From an uncultured Polaribacter sp. (GTDB lineage Bacteria > Bacteroidota > Bacteroidia > Flavobacteriales > Flavobacteriaceae): 64,000 bases of DNA. The notes beneath the pieces were generated by a model. That model was not told the DNA's origin and did not search any database. It was given only the letters and a program-made list of their open reading frames with translations. The DNA is taken from the NCBI RefSeq assembly GCF_947497695.1, contig NZ_CANMHM010000001.1:372001-436000 (forward strand), read 5' to 3'. The translations under genes and the position numbers were made by a program. Position 1 is the stretch's first letter; each line of letters starts with the position of its first letter. Below, one piece after another: positions 34,744-42,370 of the stretch.

Positions 34744-35772
34744 ATGAAAAAATTAAGAGGTGTTGCAGTAGGTACAGGCTATTTTAGTCAGTTTCAATAT
34801 GAAGCTTGGAACAGAATGAAAAACGTAGAAATTGTTGCGGTTTCTAGCAGAAGAATGGAAAAAGCACAAGCCATTTGTGATCAATTTGGCATTCTAAAAG
34901 CTTATGATAGTTTTGAGGAAATGCTTATTGCAGAAAAGCCCGATTTTGTTGATATTATTACACCACCTGAAACACATTCTTTGTTTTGTAATATTGCTAT
35001 AAAACACAATATTGATATTATTTGCCAAAAACCATTAGCACCTACTTTTAAAGAATCAGTGGCTTTAGCAAAAGCAATTAAAGATTCTGGAATTAGAATG
35101 ATGGTGCACGAAAATTTTAGATTTCAGCCTTGGCACAGAGAAATTAAAAAACTTTTAGATGCGAATGTTATTGGCGATAAAATTCACAGCATTAATTTAA
35201 GAATGCGAACAGGAGATGGTTGGCAAGAAGATGCGTATATGAATCGCCAACCCTATTTTAGAGAAATGCCTCAATTGTTAATTTATGAAACAGGTGTACA
35301 TTTTATAGATGTTTTTCGCTATTTAATGGGTGATATTTCTCAAGTGTATTCAAAATTAAGAACCTTAAACTCTAATATAAAAGGTGAAGATTTTGCTTGG
35401 GTGCAATTTGAATTTTCAAACGGAACATTAGGCTTTTTAGATGCCAATCGTTTTAACGAAAACACAAGTGAAGACCCAAGATTAACTTTTGGTAACATCT
35501 GTTTAGATGGCAATAAAGGCACAATCCGTTTGTTTGATGATGGTACAATTAGAATCCAAAAATTAGGAGAAAAAGAAGAAAAACACGACTATGCTTTTGA
35601 AAAAATAAACTTTGCAGGAGATTGTGTGTACAATACACAAGTACATTTTGTAGATTGTTTGCGTTCTGGAAAACCTTTTGAAACGGATGTTCAAGATTAT
35701 TTAGATAATATTATTGTGCAAGATGCCGTTTATCAATCTAATCAAACAAAGCTTCCTGTAAACATTAGCTAA
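34744..35772 (+). CDS. Gfo/Idh/MocA-family oxidoreductase
   Basis: 342 residues. Rossmann start GVAVGTGYFSQFQYEAWNRM, IICQKPLAPTFKESVAL (the EKP motif has Q in place of E), and a C-terminal substrate domain with MVHENFRFQPWHREIKKLL and YETGVHFIDVFRYLMGDI. NAD(P)-dependent oxidation of a polyol, sugar or sugar acid is the rule in this family. Last gene of the operon, 10 bp after the transporter. It may make the acid substrate by oxidising a lactone or hydroxy acid, but its order in the pathway is not evident. Confidence 0.9.
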   Translation: MKKLRGVAVGTGYFSQFQYEAWNRMKNVEIVAVSSRRMEKAQAICDQFGILKAYDSFEEMLIAEKPDFVDIITPPETHSLFCNIAIKHNIDIICQKPLAPTFKESVALAKAIKDSGIRMMVHENFRFQPWHREIKKLLDANVIGDKIHSINLRMRTGDGWQEDAYMNRQPYFREMPQLLIYETGVHFIDVFRYLMGDISQVYSKLRTLNSNIKGEDFAWVQFEFSNGTLGFLDANRFNENTSEDPRLTFGNICLDGNKGTIRLFDDGTIRIQKLGEKEEKHDYAFEKINFAGDCVYNTQVHFVDCLRSGKPFETDVQDYLDNIIVQDAVYQSNQTKLPVNIS

Positions 35773-35850
35773 CGATATTTAAAACTAAGTTTTTTTAACC
35801 AATTTATTGCTGTTGAAATTGTACTATATTTGTTTTTCAAATAGTATATA

Positions 35851-36471
35851 TTGATTTTTATTTCACTTGTTTTCTTCGGATTTTTCTTTTCCTTTGTAGG
35901 ATCTATTACTCCAAGTATGTTAAATATGACTGCTTTAAAAATAAGTTTAGAAAAAGGATTAATTGCCAATAAAAAATATGCTTTAGGTGTTTCAATTATG
36001 GCAATTCCACAGGTTATGATTGCCATTTTTGTAACTAAATATATTGCTAAGAATCCTACAATTTTAGAAACTTTAGAAAAAGCAGGAATAGTTATTTTCA
36101 TTTTATTATCATACTATTTTTATAAAGAATCTAAAAAAAGTAAAATTAAGTTTGATGGATTACCATCTGAAGATAAAAACCCTTTTTTAATAGGAATTAC
36201 ATTGTCGCTTTTAAACATGTTTGCCATTCCTTTTTTTAGCGGAACTATCATTACGTTACAAGCTTTTGATTTATTTAATTTTGATGTTATTTCTGTCTTG
36301 TTTTTTACTTTGGGTTCTTTTATTGGTACATTTTATATCCTTTTCTTTTATGGTAAATATGCTAAATGGATTCAACAAAAAACAGGGAAATTAACAAAGG
36401 ATATTAATATAATATTATCTATATTAACAGGTTTTGTAGCTGTTTTTACAGTAGTTAAATTATTTTTTTAA
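35851..36471 (+). CDS. LysE-family exporter
   Basis: 206 residues with about six membrane helices (SLVFFGFFFSFVGSITPSMLNMTALKISLEKG as the first region, ending FVAVFTVVKLFF). The N-terminal P-x-x-L-x-x and KxALGVS spacing is LysE/RhtB-like. The only start that keeps the first helix is a TTG at 35851; the next ATG would remove half of it. Exports amino acids or related small molecules in known cases. Outside the acid-sugar operon (79 bp after it) but same strand. Confidence 0.78.
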   Translation: MIFISLVFFGFFFSFVGSITPSMLNMTALKISLEKGLIANKKYALGVSIMAIPQVMIAIFVTKYIAKNPTILETLEKAGIVIFILLSYYFYKESKKSKIKFDGLPSEDKNPFLIGITLSLLNMFAIPFFSGTIITLQAFDLFNFDVISVLFFTLGSFIGTFYILFFYGKYAKWIQQKTGKLTKDINIILSILTGFVAVFTVVKLFF

Positions 36472-36478
36472 AGAGAAA

Positions 36479-37318
36479 ATGAAAATTATTAAAAATTTTA
36501 TTATTGAGGGAAAACACCAAAAACCCATTGTAACCGATGTTTTTTACAAAGAAAATCATCAACCCAAAAAAGTAATTGTTTTTTGTCATGGTTACAAAGG
36601 TTTTAAAGATTGGGGTGCTTGGAATTTAATGGCTAAAGCGTTTGCAAAAGCAGGATTTTTCTTTGTAAAATTCAATTTTTCTCACAATGGTGGAACTGCA
36701 AAAAACCCAATTGATTTTCCAGATTTAGAAGCTTTTGGAAATAACAACTATACCAAAGAATTAGACGATTTAGAGAGTGTTTTAGATTGGTTTTCATCCG
36801 AAGAAAAATTTAACAATGAAGTTGATTTAAATCATATTTCATTGATTGGTCATAGCAGAGGTGGAGGCATTGTGTTGTTAAAATCGAATGAAGATAAACG
36901 CATAAAAAAAGTTATTACTTTGGCAGGAGTTTCTGATTATAAGAGCAGATTTCCAAAAGAAACAGCTCTAAAAGAGTGGAAAGAAAAAGGCGTTTATTTT
37001 GTTAAAAACGGAAGAACACATCAAGAAATGCCACATTTTTATCAGTTTTATACAGATTTTGAAAAAAATGAGCATCGTTTAAATATTCAAAAAGCGACTC
37101 AAAACTTACAAATTCCGAATTTAATAATTCATGGAGATCAAGATACTTCTGTTTTAGTTAACGAGGCAGAAAAATTACATCGTTGGAATCCAAAAAGTGC
37201 GTTTACAATTATTAAAAATGCCAATCATGTTTTTAATGTTTCTCATCCTTGGGAACAAGAAAATATGTCTAAAGAATTAGATGAAGTCACTCAAATTTGT
37301 ATTCTTTTTTTAAATTAA
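36479..37318 (+). CDS. Alpha/beta hydrolase (dienelactone hydrolase-like)
   Basis: 279 residues. VIVFCHGYKGFKDWGAWN gives the oxyanion region with HG; the nucleophile elbow is GHSRGGG (Ser in SLIGHSRGGGIVLL); the acid Asp follows in IIHGDQDTSVLV and the His in KNANHVFNVSHP. No signal peptide, so cytosolic. Small-ester or peptide substrates are typical. It starts 7 bp after the exporter gene, so the two are likely one operon. Confidence 0.88.
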   Translation: MKIIKNFIIEGKHQKPIVTDVFYKENHQPKKVIVFCHGYKGFKDWGAWNLMAKAFAKAGFFFVKFNFSHNGGTAKNPIDFPDLEAFGNNNYTKELDDLESVLDWFSSEEKFNNEVDLNHISLIGHSRGGGIVLLKSNEDKRIKKVITLAGVSDYKSRFPKETALKEWKEKGVYFVKNGRTHQEMPHFYQFYTDFEKNEHRLNIQKATQNLQIPNLIIHGDQDTSVLVNEAEKLHRWNPKSAFTIIKNANHVFNVSHPWEQENMSKELDEVTQICILFLN

Positions 37319-37412
37319 TTGTTATTTTGAGGAACTAATCAATCTCAAGATAATAAACAGATTGCTTTGTTCTTAGCTATGACAAATAAGTTCTTTTCCG
37401 TATTTTCGAAAC

Positions 37413-38495
37413 ATGGAATTACAACCTCCTTTTAGAAAAATAATTCATGTAGATATGGATGCTTTTTATGCATCTGTAGCAGAATTAGACAACCCTGAAT
37501 TAAGGGGAAAAGCCATTGCTGTTGGAGGTGGAGGAGATAGAGGGGTTGTTTCTGCTGCAAGTTATGAAGCTAGAAAATTCGGCGTAAAATCTGCTATGAG
37601 CAATGTATTGGCAAAGAAAAAATGTCCTCATTTAATTTTTGTTGATAGTAATTTTGCTCGTTACAAAGAAATATCAGCAAAAGTTAGAGAAATATTTTTT
37701 GAATATACAGATTTGGTTGAGCCACTTTCTTTGGATGAAGCGTATTTAGATGTTACAGAAAATAAAAAAGGAAATCCGTCTGCAAATGATATTGCCCGAG
37801 AAATTCGTAAAAAAATTTATGATGAAACTGGATTAAGAGCATCTGCTGGTATTTCGATTAATAAATTTATTGCAAAAGTAGCTTCGGATATTAACAAACC
37901 CAATGGACAAAAAACAGTGCATCCAGAGGAAGTTTTGCAGTTTTTGGAAGATTTGCCAGTCAATAAATTTTATGGAGTTGGTAAAGTTACCGCTGCAAAA
38001 ATGTATAATTTGGGTGTTTTTGTTGGCAATGACTTAAAAAAGAAAACTTTAGAAGAATTGGTAAAATTGTTTGGAAAATCTGGAACGCATTATTACAATA
38101 TTGTTCGTGGAATTCATAATAGCCCAGTAAAACCTAATAGAATTAGAAAATCTGTTGCTGCAGAAAGAACGTTTATGGAAAATATTTCTTCGGAAATTTT
38201 TATGATTGAAAAGTTAGATAAAATTGCTGATGAATTAGAAAGACGCATGATAAAGTCTGATACAAAAGGAAAAACCATTACGCTAAAAATTAAATATTCT
38301 GATTTTACACAACAGACAAGAAGTAAAACAAAAACGAATTTTATGCAAACAAAAAAAGAGTTTTTTCCTTTGGTAAAAGAGTTGTTATTTCAAGATAAAA
38401 TTCCAAATTCTGTACGTTTGTTGGGCTTGTCTTTTGGTAATTTAAATACAGAAATTAAAGAACCTGTTTGGGTGCAATTACAATTTGAGTTTTGA
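37413..38495 (+). CDS. dinB: DNA polymerase IV (Y-family translesion polymerase)
   Basis: 360 residues. IIHVDMDAFYASVAELDNPELRGKAIAVGG, with the first metal Asp, and EPLSLDEAYLDVT, with the catalytic D-E pair, are unmistakable; SAGISINKFIAKVASDINKPNGQ and the helix-hairpin-helix KFYGVGKVTAAKMYNLG follow. The C-terminal little-finger domain ends normally. Copies past lesions with low fidelity. The final bases overlap a terminator hairpin. Confidence 0.96.
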   Translation: MELQPPFRKIIHVDMDAFYASVAELDNPELRGKAIAVGGGGDRGVVSAASYEARKFGVKSAMSNVLAKKKCPHLIFVDSNFARYKEISAKVREIFFEYTDLVEPLSLDEAYLDVTENKKGNPSANDIAREIRKKIYDETGLRASAGISINKFIAKVASDINKPNGQKTVHPEEVLQFLEDLPVNKFYGVGKVTAAKMYNLGVFVGNDLKKKTLEELVKLFGKSGTHYYNIVRGIHNSPVKPNRIRKSVAAERTFMENISSEIFMIEKLDKIADELERRMIKSDTKGKTITLKIKYSDFTQQTRSKTKTNFMQTKKEFFPLVKELLFQDKIPNSVRLLGLSFGNLNTEIKEPVWVQLQFEF

Positions 38496-38511
38496 CGCTA
38501 AGCGTCTTTTT
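38494..38511 (+). terminator. Terminator overlapping the dinB stop codon
   Basis: GACGC-TAA-GCGTC followed by TTTTT. The stem begins inside the dinB TGA. Short but GC-rich for this genome and with a proper T run. Confidence 0.7.
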
Positions 38512-38672
38512 GTATTTTACAGAATTGGGTTCTTAAAACAGGAAAAAGACAAGCAAATACAGTTAGTTTCTATAATAAATGTGGTTATAAAGTGATTGAA
38601 AATTACGGTCAATAGGTAGATACAGAAAACAGTGTTTGTTTTCAAAAGAATCTTTATAAATTAATAGATTAG
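38511..38672 (+). pseudogene. Remnant of a GNAT acetyltransferase gene (C-terminal fragment)
   Basis: One frame reads LQNWVLKTGKRQANTVSFYN, then KCGYKVIENYGQ, a TAG at 38613-38615, and VDTENSVCFQKNLYKLID before a final stop at 38670-38672. This is the acetyl-CoA-domain end of a GNAT protein (LKTGKRQANTVSFYNKCGY is the usual helix-turn after the beta-bulge), where the TAG stands at a position normally Tyr. No N-terminal half or start codon is present. Inferred to be a decayed gene fragment left between dinB and the biosynthetic cluster. Confidence 0.75.
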
Positions 38673-38673
38673 A

Positions 38674-39840
38674 ATGAAAAGCCCTTCTTACAGAGATATT
38701 AATGATAAGAGCAACTTAGTTGCTTTTGATGTAATTATAATTGGTGGAGGTTTAGCTGGTCTTTGCAATGCAATTCATTTATCAAAATTTGGTAAACGTG
38801 TTTTGTTAATAGAAAAAAATAGCTATCCAAAACACAAAGTTTGTGGAGAATATATTTCTAATGAAGTATTGCCTTATTTAGATTTTTTAGACATTAATCC
38901 TTTTGATTTTGGAGCAGTAAAAATTGATAATTTTCAGTTATCAACCACAAAAAATAAGTTAATTTCTGCAAAATTACCTTTGGGCGGATTTGGAATTTCT
39001 CGTTTTCAATTAGATTTGGTTTTATCAGAAAAAGCCATAGAAAACAGCGTAATAATTTTACAAGATTCGGTTTTAAATATCAATTTTTCAGATGCACTTT
39101 TTACAATTGAAACAAAAGAAAATAAAACTTTTACATCAAAAATAGCTATTGGTGCTTTTGGCAAACGTAGTTTATTAGATGTAAAAATGGAACGTAGTTT
39201 TATCCAAAAAAAATCGCCTTATTTAGGTGTAAAAATTCATGTAAAAGGAGAGTTTCCTAGAGATTTAGTGGCACTTCATAATTTTAAAGGCGGTTATTGT
39301 GGCGTTTCTAAAGTAGAAAATAATGCCATTAACTTGTGTTATATTACAAACTATTCAGTTTTTAAGGAGTATAAGAATATAGAAGATTTTCAAGAAAAAG
39401 TAGTTTTTAAAAATAGGTTTTTAAAAGAAATATTTAAAAACTCTAACCCAATTTGGGACAAACCACTTTCTATAAGTCAGATTTCTTTTGAAACCAAAAA
39501 GCCAGTAGAAAACCATGTTTTAATGTCTGGTGATGCAGCAGGAATGATTCATCCACTTTGTGGAAATGGAATGAGCATGGCAATACAATCTGCACAAATG
39601 GCATCTAAACTCATTCTAAATTACTTAAATGGTAAAATTGACTCGAGAAACGAACTTGAAAAGCAATATATTAGACAATGGAATAAAAAATTTAGTTTGC
39701 GTTTAAAAGCAGGTCATTTTATAGCAATGTTATTTAGAAAAGATAAAATAGCATCTATTTTGTTGCAAATTTTAAAGAAATTGCCCTTTTTATTACCAAT
39801 AATTATAAAATTTACACACGGAAAACCGATGAAAATATAA
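38674..39840 (+). CDS. FAD-dependent oxidoreductase, geranylgeranyl-reductase/flavoprotein hydroxylase type
   Basis: 388 residues. FAD Rossmann loop DVIIIGGGLAGLCNAIHLSKFGKRVLLIEKN; the CGEYIS motif after KHKV; and the second FAD contact GDAAGMIHPLCGNGMSMAIQSAQ. The family includes geranylgeranyl reductases and monooxygenases such as SrsC of streptomycete phenolic-lipid operons. Its partners here are a methyltransferase (overlapping by one base) and a type III polyketide synthase, the same trio as srsABC, so ring hydroxylation of a polyketide is a fair inference. Cytosolic or membrane-associated. Confidence 0.85.
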   Translation: MKSPSYRDINDKSNLVAFDVIIIGGGLAGLCNAIHLSKFGKRVLLIEKNSYPKHKVCGEYISNEVLPYLDFLDINPFDFGAVKIDNFQLSTTKNKLISAKLPLGGFGISRFQLDLVLSEKAIENSVIILQDSVLNINFSDALFTIETKENKTFTSKIAIGAFGKRSLLDVKMERSFIQKKSPYLGVKIHVKGEFPRDLVALHNFKGGYCGVSKVENNAINLCYITNYSVFKEYKNIEDFQEKVVFKNRFLKEIFKNSNPIWDKPLSISQISFETKKPVENHVLMSGDAAGMIHPLCGNGMSMAIQSAQMASKLILNYLNGKIDSRNELEKQYIRQWNKKFSLRLKAGHFIAMLFRKDKIASILLQILKKLPFLLPIIIKFTHGKPMKI

Positions 39841-40553
39841 TGCCTTTTTTAGTAGATACTACCAAAAGATCTGACCAAGAAGAAATGATGGACGATTTTT
39901 CTATTGGTGGCGATTTATTGCGTGATGTTTTAGACAAATTAGAAAATATAAACAGGTGGTTGGGTGGTAATTTAGTAACTGTTAATTCGCTTAAAAAAGT
40001 ATTAAAAAACCATCCAAAAGAACAAGAAATAATAATTGCAGATTTGGGTTGTGGACATGGAGATATTTTAAGAGATGTTGCCAAGTTTGGCAAAAAAAAT
40101 GGGTACAAATTCAAGTTGATTGGTTTTGATGCAAACCCAACTGCAATAGCATATGCTAATGAATTATCTAAAGCATATCCAGAAATATCTTTTATGGTAG
40201 AAGACATTTTTTCTGATGCTTTTAAAAAACGAAAATTTGATGTGGTTTTAGCCACCTTATTTTTTCATCATTTTAAAGAAAAACCATTAGTTACTTTTCT
40301 AGAGAAAACTTTAAATCAAACTAAAAAAGCAGTTATTGTAAACGATTTGCATAGACACAAATTAGCCTATTATTTGTTTAAATTATTATCCGTTTTTATC
40401 AGTAATAAAATGATTATTAACGATGGATTAATTTCTGTTTTAAGAGGATTTAAAAGAAAAGATTTAGAAGTAATATCCAATAAATTAAAAGTAAAACCTC
40501 AAATTTCTTGGAAATGGGCTTTTCGTTGGCAATGGATTCTTAAAAAAGTTTAA
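39840..40553 (+). CDS. SAM-dependent methyltransferase (class I)
   Basis: 237 residues. The SAM-binding motif I is IIIADLGCGHGDILRDVA, followed by LIGFDANPTAIAYANE (motif with the acidic ribose-binding residue), EDIF and VVLATLFFHHFKEK. The ATG overlaps the stop of the FAD enzyme (TAATG). In srsB/bpsB systems such enzymes O-methylate alkylresorcinols; that is the proposed role here. No membrane segments. Confidence 0.88.
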   Translation: MPFLVDTTKRSDQEEMMDDFSIGGDLLRDVLDKLENINRWLGGNLVTVNSLKKVLKNHPKEQEIIIADLGCGHGDILRDVAKFGKKNGYKFKLIGFDANPTAIAYANELSKAYPEISFMVEDIFSDAFKKRKFDVVLATLFFHHFKEKPLVTFLEKTLNQTKKAVIVNDLHRHKLAYYLFKLLSVFISNKMIINDGLISVLRGFKRKDLEVISNKLKVKPQISWKWAFRWQWILKKV

Positions 40554-40610
40554 AATTTTAAGTTTTTAATTCAAAGTTGAACTAAACTAAAGTAATATAA
40601 ATTACAAGCA

Positions 40611-40637
40611 TCTGTGAAAATCAGTGAAATCCGTGTC
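40611..40637 (+). repeat. Dispersed flavobacterial repeat, copy B
   Basis: TCTGTGAAAATCAGTGAAAT followed by CCGTGTC, in the 146-bp leader of the polyketide synthase gene. Degenerate further copies (CTCTGCGAAAAAACTCTGTG, CTCTGTGAAAT) continue to about 40688, so the whole leader of the gene is built from this motif. Same orientation to the gene as copies A and C. Confidence 0.8.
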
Positions 40638-40699
40638 TAAAAAACCTCTTAGAAACTCTGCGAAAAAACTCTGTGATTCTCTGTGAAATAACAAAACAT

Positions 40700-41752
40700 A
40701 TGAAAGTAAAAATAACATCCGTAGCAAAACAGCTTCCAAAATATTATAGAGAAACCAAAGATATTATACCCTTTGTAAAATTATGGATGCAAGGACAAGA
40801 AGATCGTTTTCAAAGAAAAGTAATCAAACTTTTTGAAGGAGCAGCAGTAGATAAACGCTACTCTATTATGGATCCAGAAGAAGTTTTTACAGCTACTTCT
40901 TTTGAAGAAAAAAATGATATTTATGCAAGAGAAGTTGTTCAATTGGCAGAAAAATCATTGAAGAAATCTTTAGAAAAAGCCAATTTAAAAGCAACAGATA
41001 TTGATTATATAATTACTGTAAGTTGCACAGGAATTATGATTCCTTCTGTAGATGCTTATTTGATTAATTCTTTGCAAATGAAACAAGATATTGTGCGTTT
41101 GCCTGTAACAGAAATGGGATGTGCAGCAGGAGTTTCTGGCATTATTTACGCGAAGAATTTCTTAAAAGCAAACCCAAATAAAAGAGCAGCAGTAATTGCA
41201 GTAGAAGCACCAACTGCAACGTTTCAGTTAGACGATTTTTCGATGACAAATATTGTAAGTGCCGCTATTTTTGGCGATGGAGCATCTACAGTTATTTTGT
41301 CTTCTTATGAAGAAGATAAGGGGCCTACAATAATAGACGAAGCAATGTATCATTTTTATGATGCCACTTCTATGATGGGTTTTAAGTTGGTAAATACAGG
41401 TTTACAAATGATTTTAGACAAGGAAGTTCCGCAGAAAATTGCAGACCATTTTCCAAAAATTATTCATCCTTTTTTAGAAAAAAATAAGTTGAGTATTGAT
41501 GATATTGACCACCTAATTTTTCATCCTGGAGGTAAAAAAATTGTACAAACTGTAGAAGATTTATTTGGTAAATTAGGCAAAAATATAAACGACACAAAAG
41601 AGGTTTTACGTTTGTATGGCAATATGTCTAGTGCCACTGTTTTATATGTTTTAGAAAGATTTATGGACAGAAACCCTGCAAAAGGAGAACGTGGAATTAT
41701 GCTAAGTTTTGGCCCAGGTTTTTCTGCTCAAAGAATTTTATTGGAATGGTAA
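40700..41752 (+). CDS. Type III polyketide synthase (chalcone/stilbene synthase-like)
   Basis: 350 residues from ATG at 40700; an in-frame GTG 9 codons upstream lies in the repeat and is rejected. The Cys-His-Asn triad is complete: Cys141 in EMGCAAG, His275 in FHPGG and Asn308 in YGNMSS. GFGPG-like LSFGPGFSAQRILLEW closes the protein. It condenses a starter acyl thioester with malonyl-CoA and cyclises it, typically to alkylresorcinols, alkylpyrones or phloroglucinols. Neighbouring acyl carrier protein, ketosynthase and dehydratase suggest a fatty-acyl starter made on site. Confidence 0.92.
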   Translation: MKVKITSVAKQLPKYYRETKDIIPFVKLWMQGQEDRFQRKVIKLFEGAAVDKRYSIMDPEEVFTATSFEEKNDIYAREVVQLAEKSLKKSLEKANLKATDIDYIITVSCTGIMIPSVDAYLINSLQMKQDIVRLPVTEMGCAAGVSGIIYAKNFLKANPNKRAAVIAVEAPTATFQLDDFSMTNIVSAAIFGDGASTVILSSYEEDKGPTIIDEAMYHFYDATSMMGFKLVNTGLQMILDKEVPQKIADHFPKIIHPFLEKNKLSIDDIDHLIFHPGGKKIVQTVEDLFGKLGKNINDTKEVLRLYGNMSSATVLYVLERFMDRNPAKGERGIMLSFGPGFSAQRILLEW

Positions 41753-41763
41753 CGGATTTAAGA

Positions 41764-41790
41764 CCTCACAGGTTTTTAAAACCTGTGAGG
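41764..41790. repeat. Perfect hairpin repeat between polyketide synthase and dehydratase
   Basis: CCTCACAGGTTTT-T-AAAACCTGTGAGG: 13-bp arms around one base. This is a very common flavobacterial intergenic hairpin (AGACCTCACAGG...). Inside the operon, 12 bp after the synthase stop and 18 bp before the next start, it could stop part of the transcripts or protect the upstream message; no T run follows, so it is not a classical terminator. Confidence 0.8.
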
Positions 41791-41807
41791 CCTTTTAAAC
41801 TCAACAA

Positions 41808-42248
41808 ATGAATCAAAAACAAATCATAAAAAATCTCCCTTATCAAAAACCTTTTTTGTTTGTTGATGAAATCACAGAAATATCAGAAAACGGAGTTACA
41901 GGAAATTATACCTTTAAAGAAAACGAGTTTTTTTACGAAGGTCATTTTAAAGATAACCCTATAACTCCAGGGGTTATTTTAACTGAAACTATGGCACAAA
42001 TTGGTGTGGTTTGTTTAGGTATTTATTTGTTAAAAGACGCTATTTTATCCGAAGGAAAAACAACAAAAATTGCTTTAACTTCTAATAATATCGATTTTTA
42101 TTTGCCTGTTAACCCAAATGAAAAAGTGACAGTTGTTTCAGAAAGAGTGTATTTTAGATTCAATAAATTAAAATGCAATGTAAAGATGATAAACTCTAAA
42201 AACGAGTTGGTTTGTAGAGGAACTATTGCTGGAATGTTAGTGATTTAG
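41808..42248 (+). CDS. FabZ-like 3-hydroxyacyl-ACP dehydratase
   Basis: 146 residues, hot-dog fold. YQKPFLFVDEITEI, YEGHFKDNPITPGVILTETMAQIG with catalytic His46 and Glu60, then a beta-sheet half ending RGTIAGMLVI. It resembles FabZ/FabA but sits in a biosynthetic cluster, so it probably dehydrates the acyl chain built by the adjacent ketosynthase on the cluster's own carrier protein. No ketoreductase lies in the cluster, so reduction may be borrowed from primary metabolism. Confidence 0.88.
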   Translation: MNQKQIIKNLPYQKPFLFVDEITEISENGVTGNYTFKENEFFYEGHFKDNPITPGVILTETMAQIGVVCLGIYLLKDAILSEGKTTKIALTSNNIDFYLPVNPNEKVTVVSERVYFRFNKLKCNVKMINSKNELVCRGTIAGMLVI

Positions 42249-42337
42249 TAATTAGATAAATTTAAAAAATCATACAGAGTTTCAATGATGAGATTTGTGA
42301 AATTCGTCTTTAAAAAAACGGATAAATATTAATATGT

Positions 42338-42356
42338 ATCAGTGAAAATCTGTGTC
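42338..42356 (+). repeat. Dispersed flavobacterial repeat, copy C
   Basis: ATCAGTGAAAATCTGTGTC, 14 bp before the ketosynthase start codon; a related ATTTGTGAAATTCGTC lies at 42293-42308. Same orientation to its gene as copies A and B. Confidence 0.7.
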
Positions 42357-42370
42357 AAAAAAAGAGGTCC

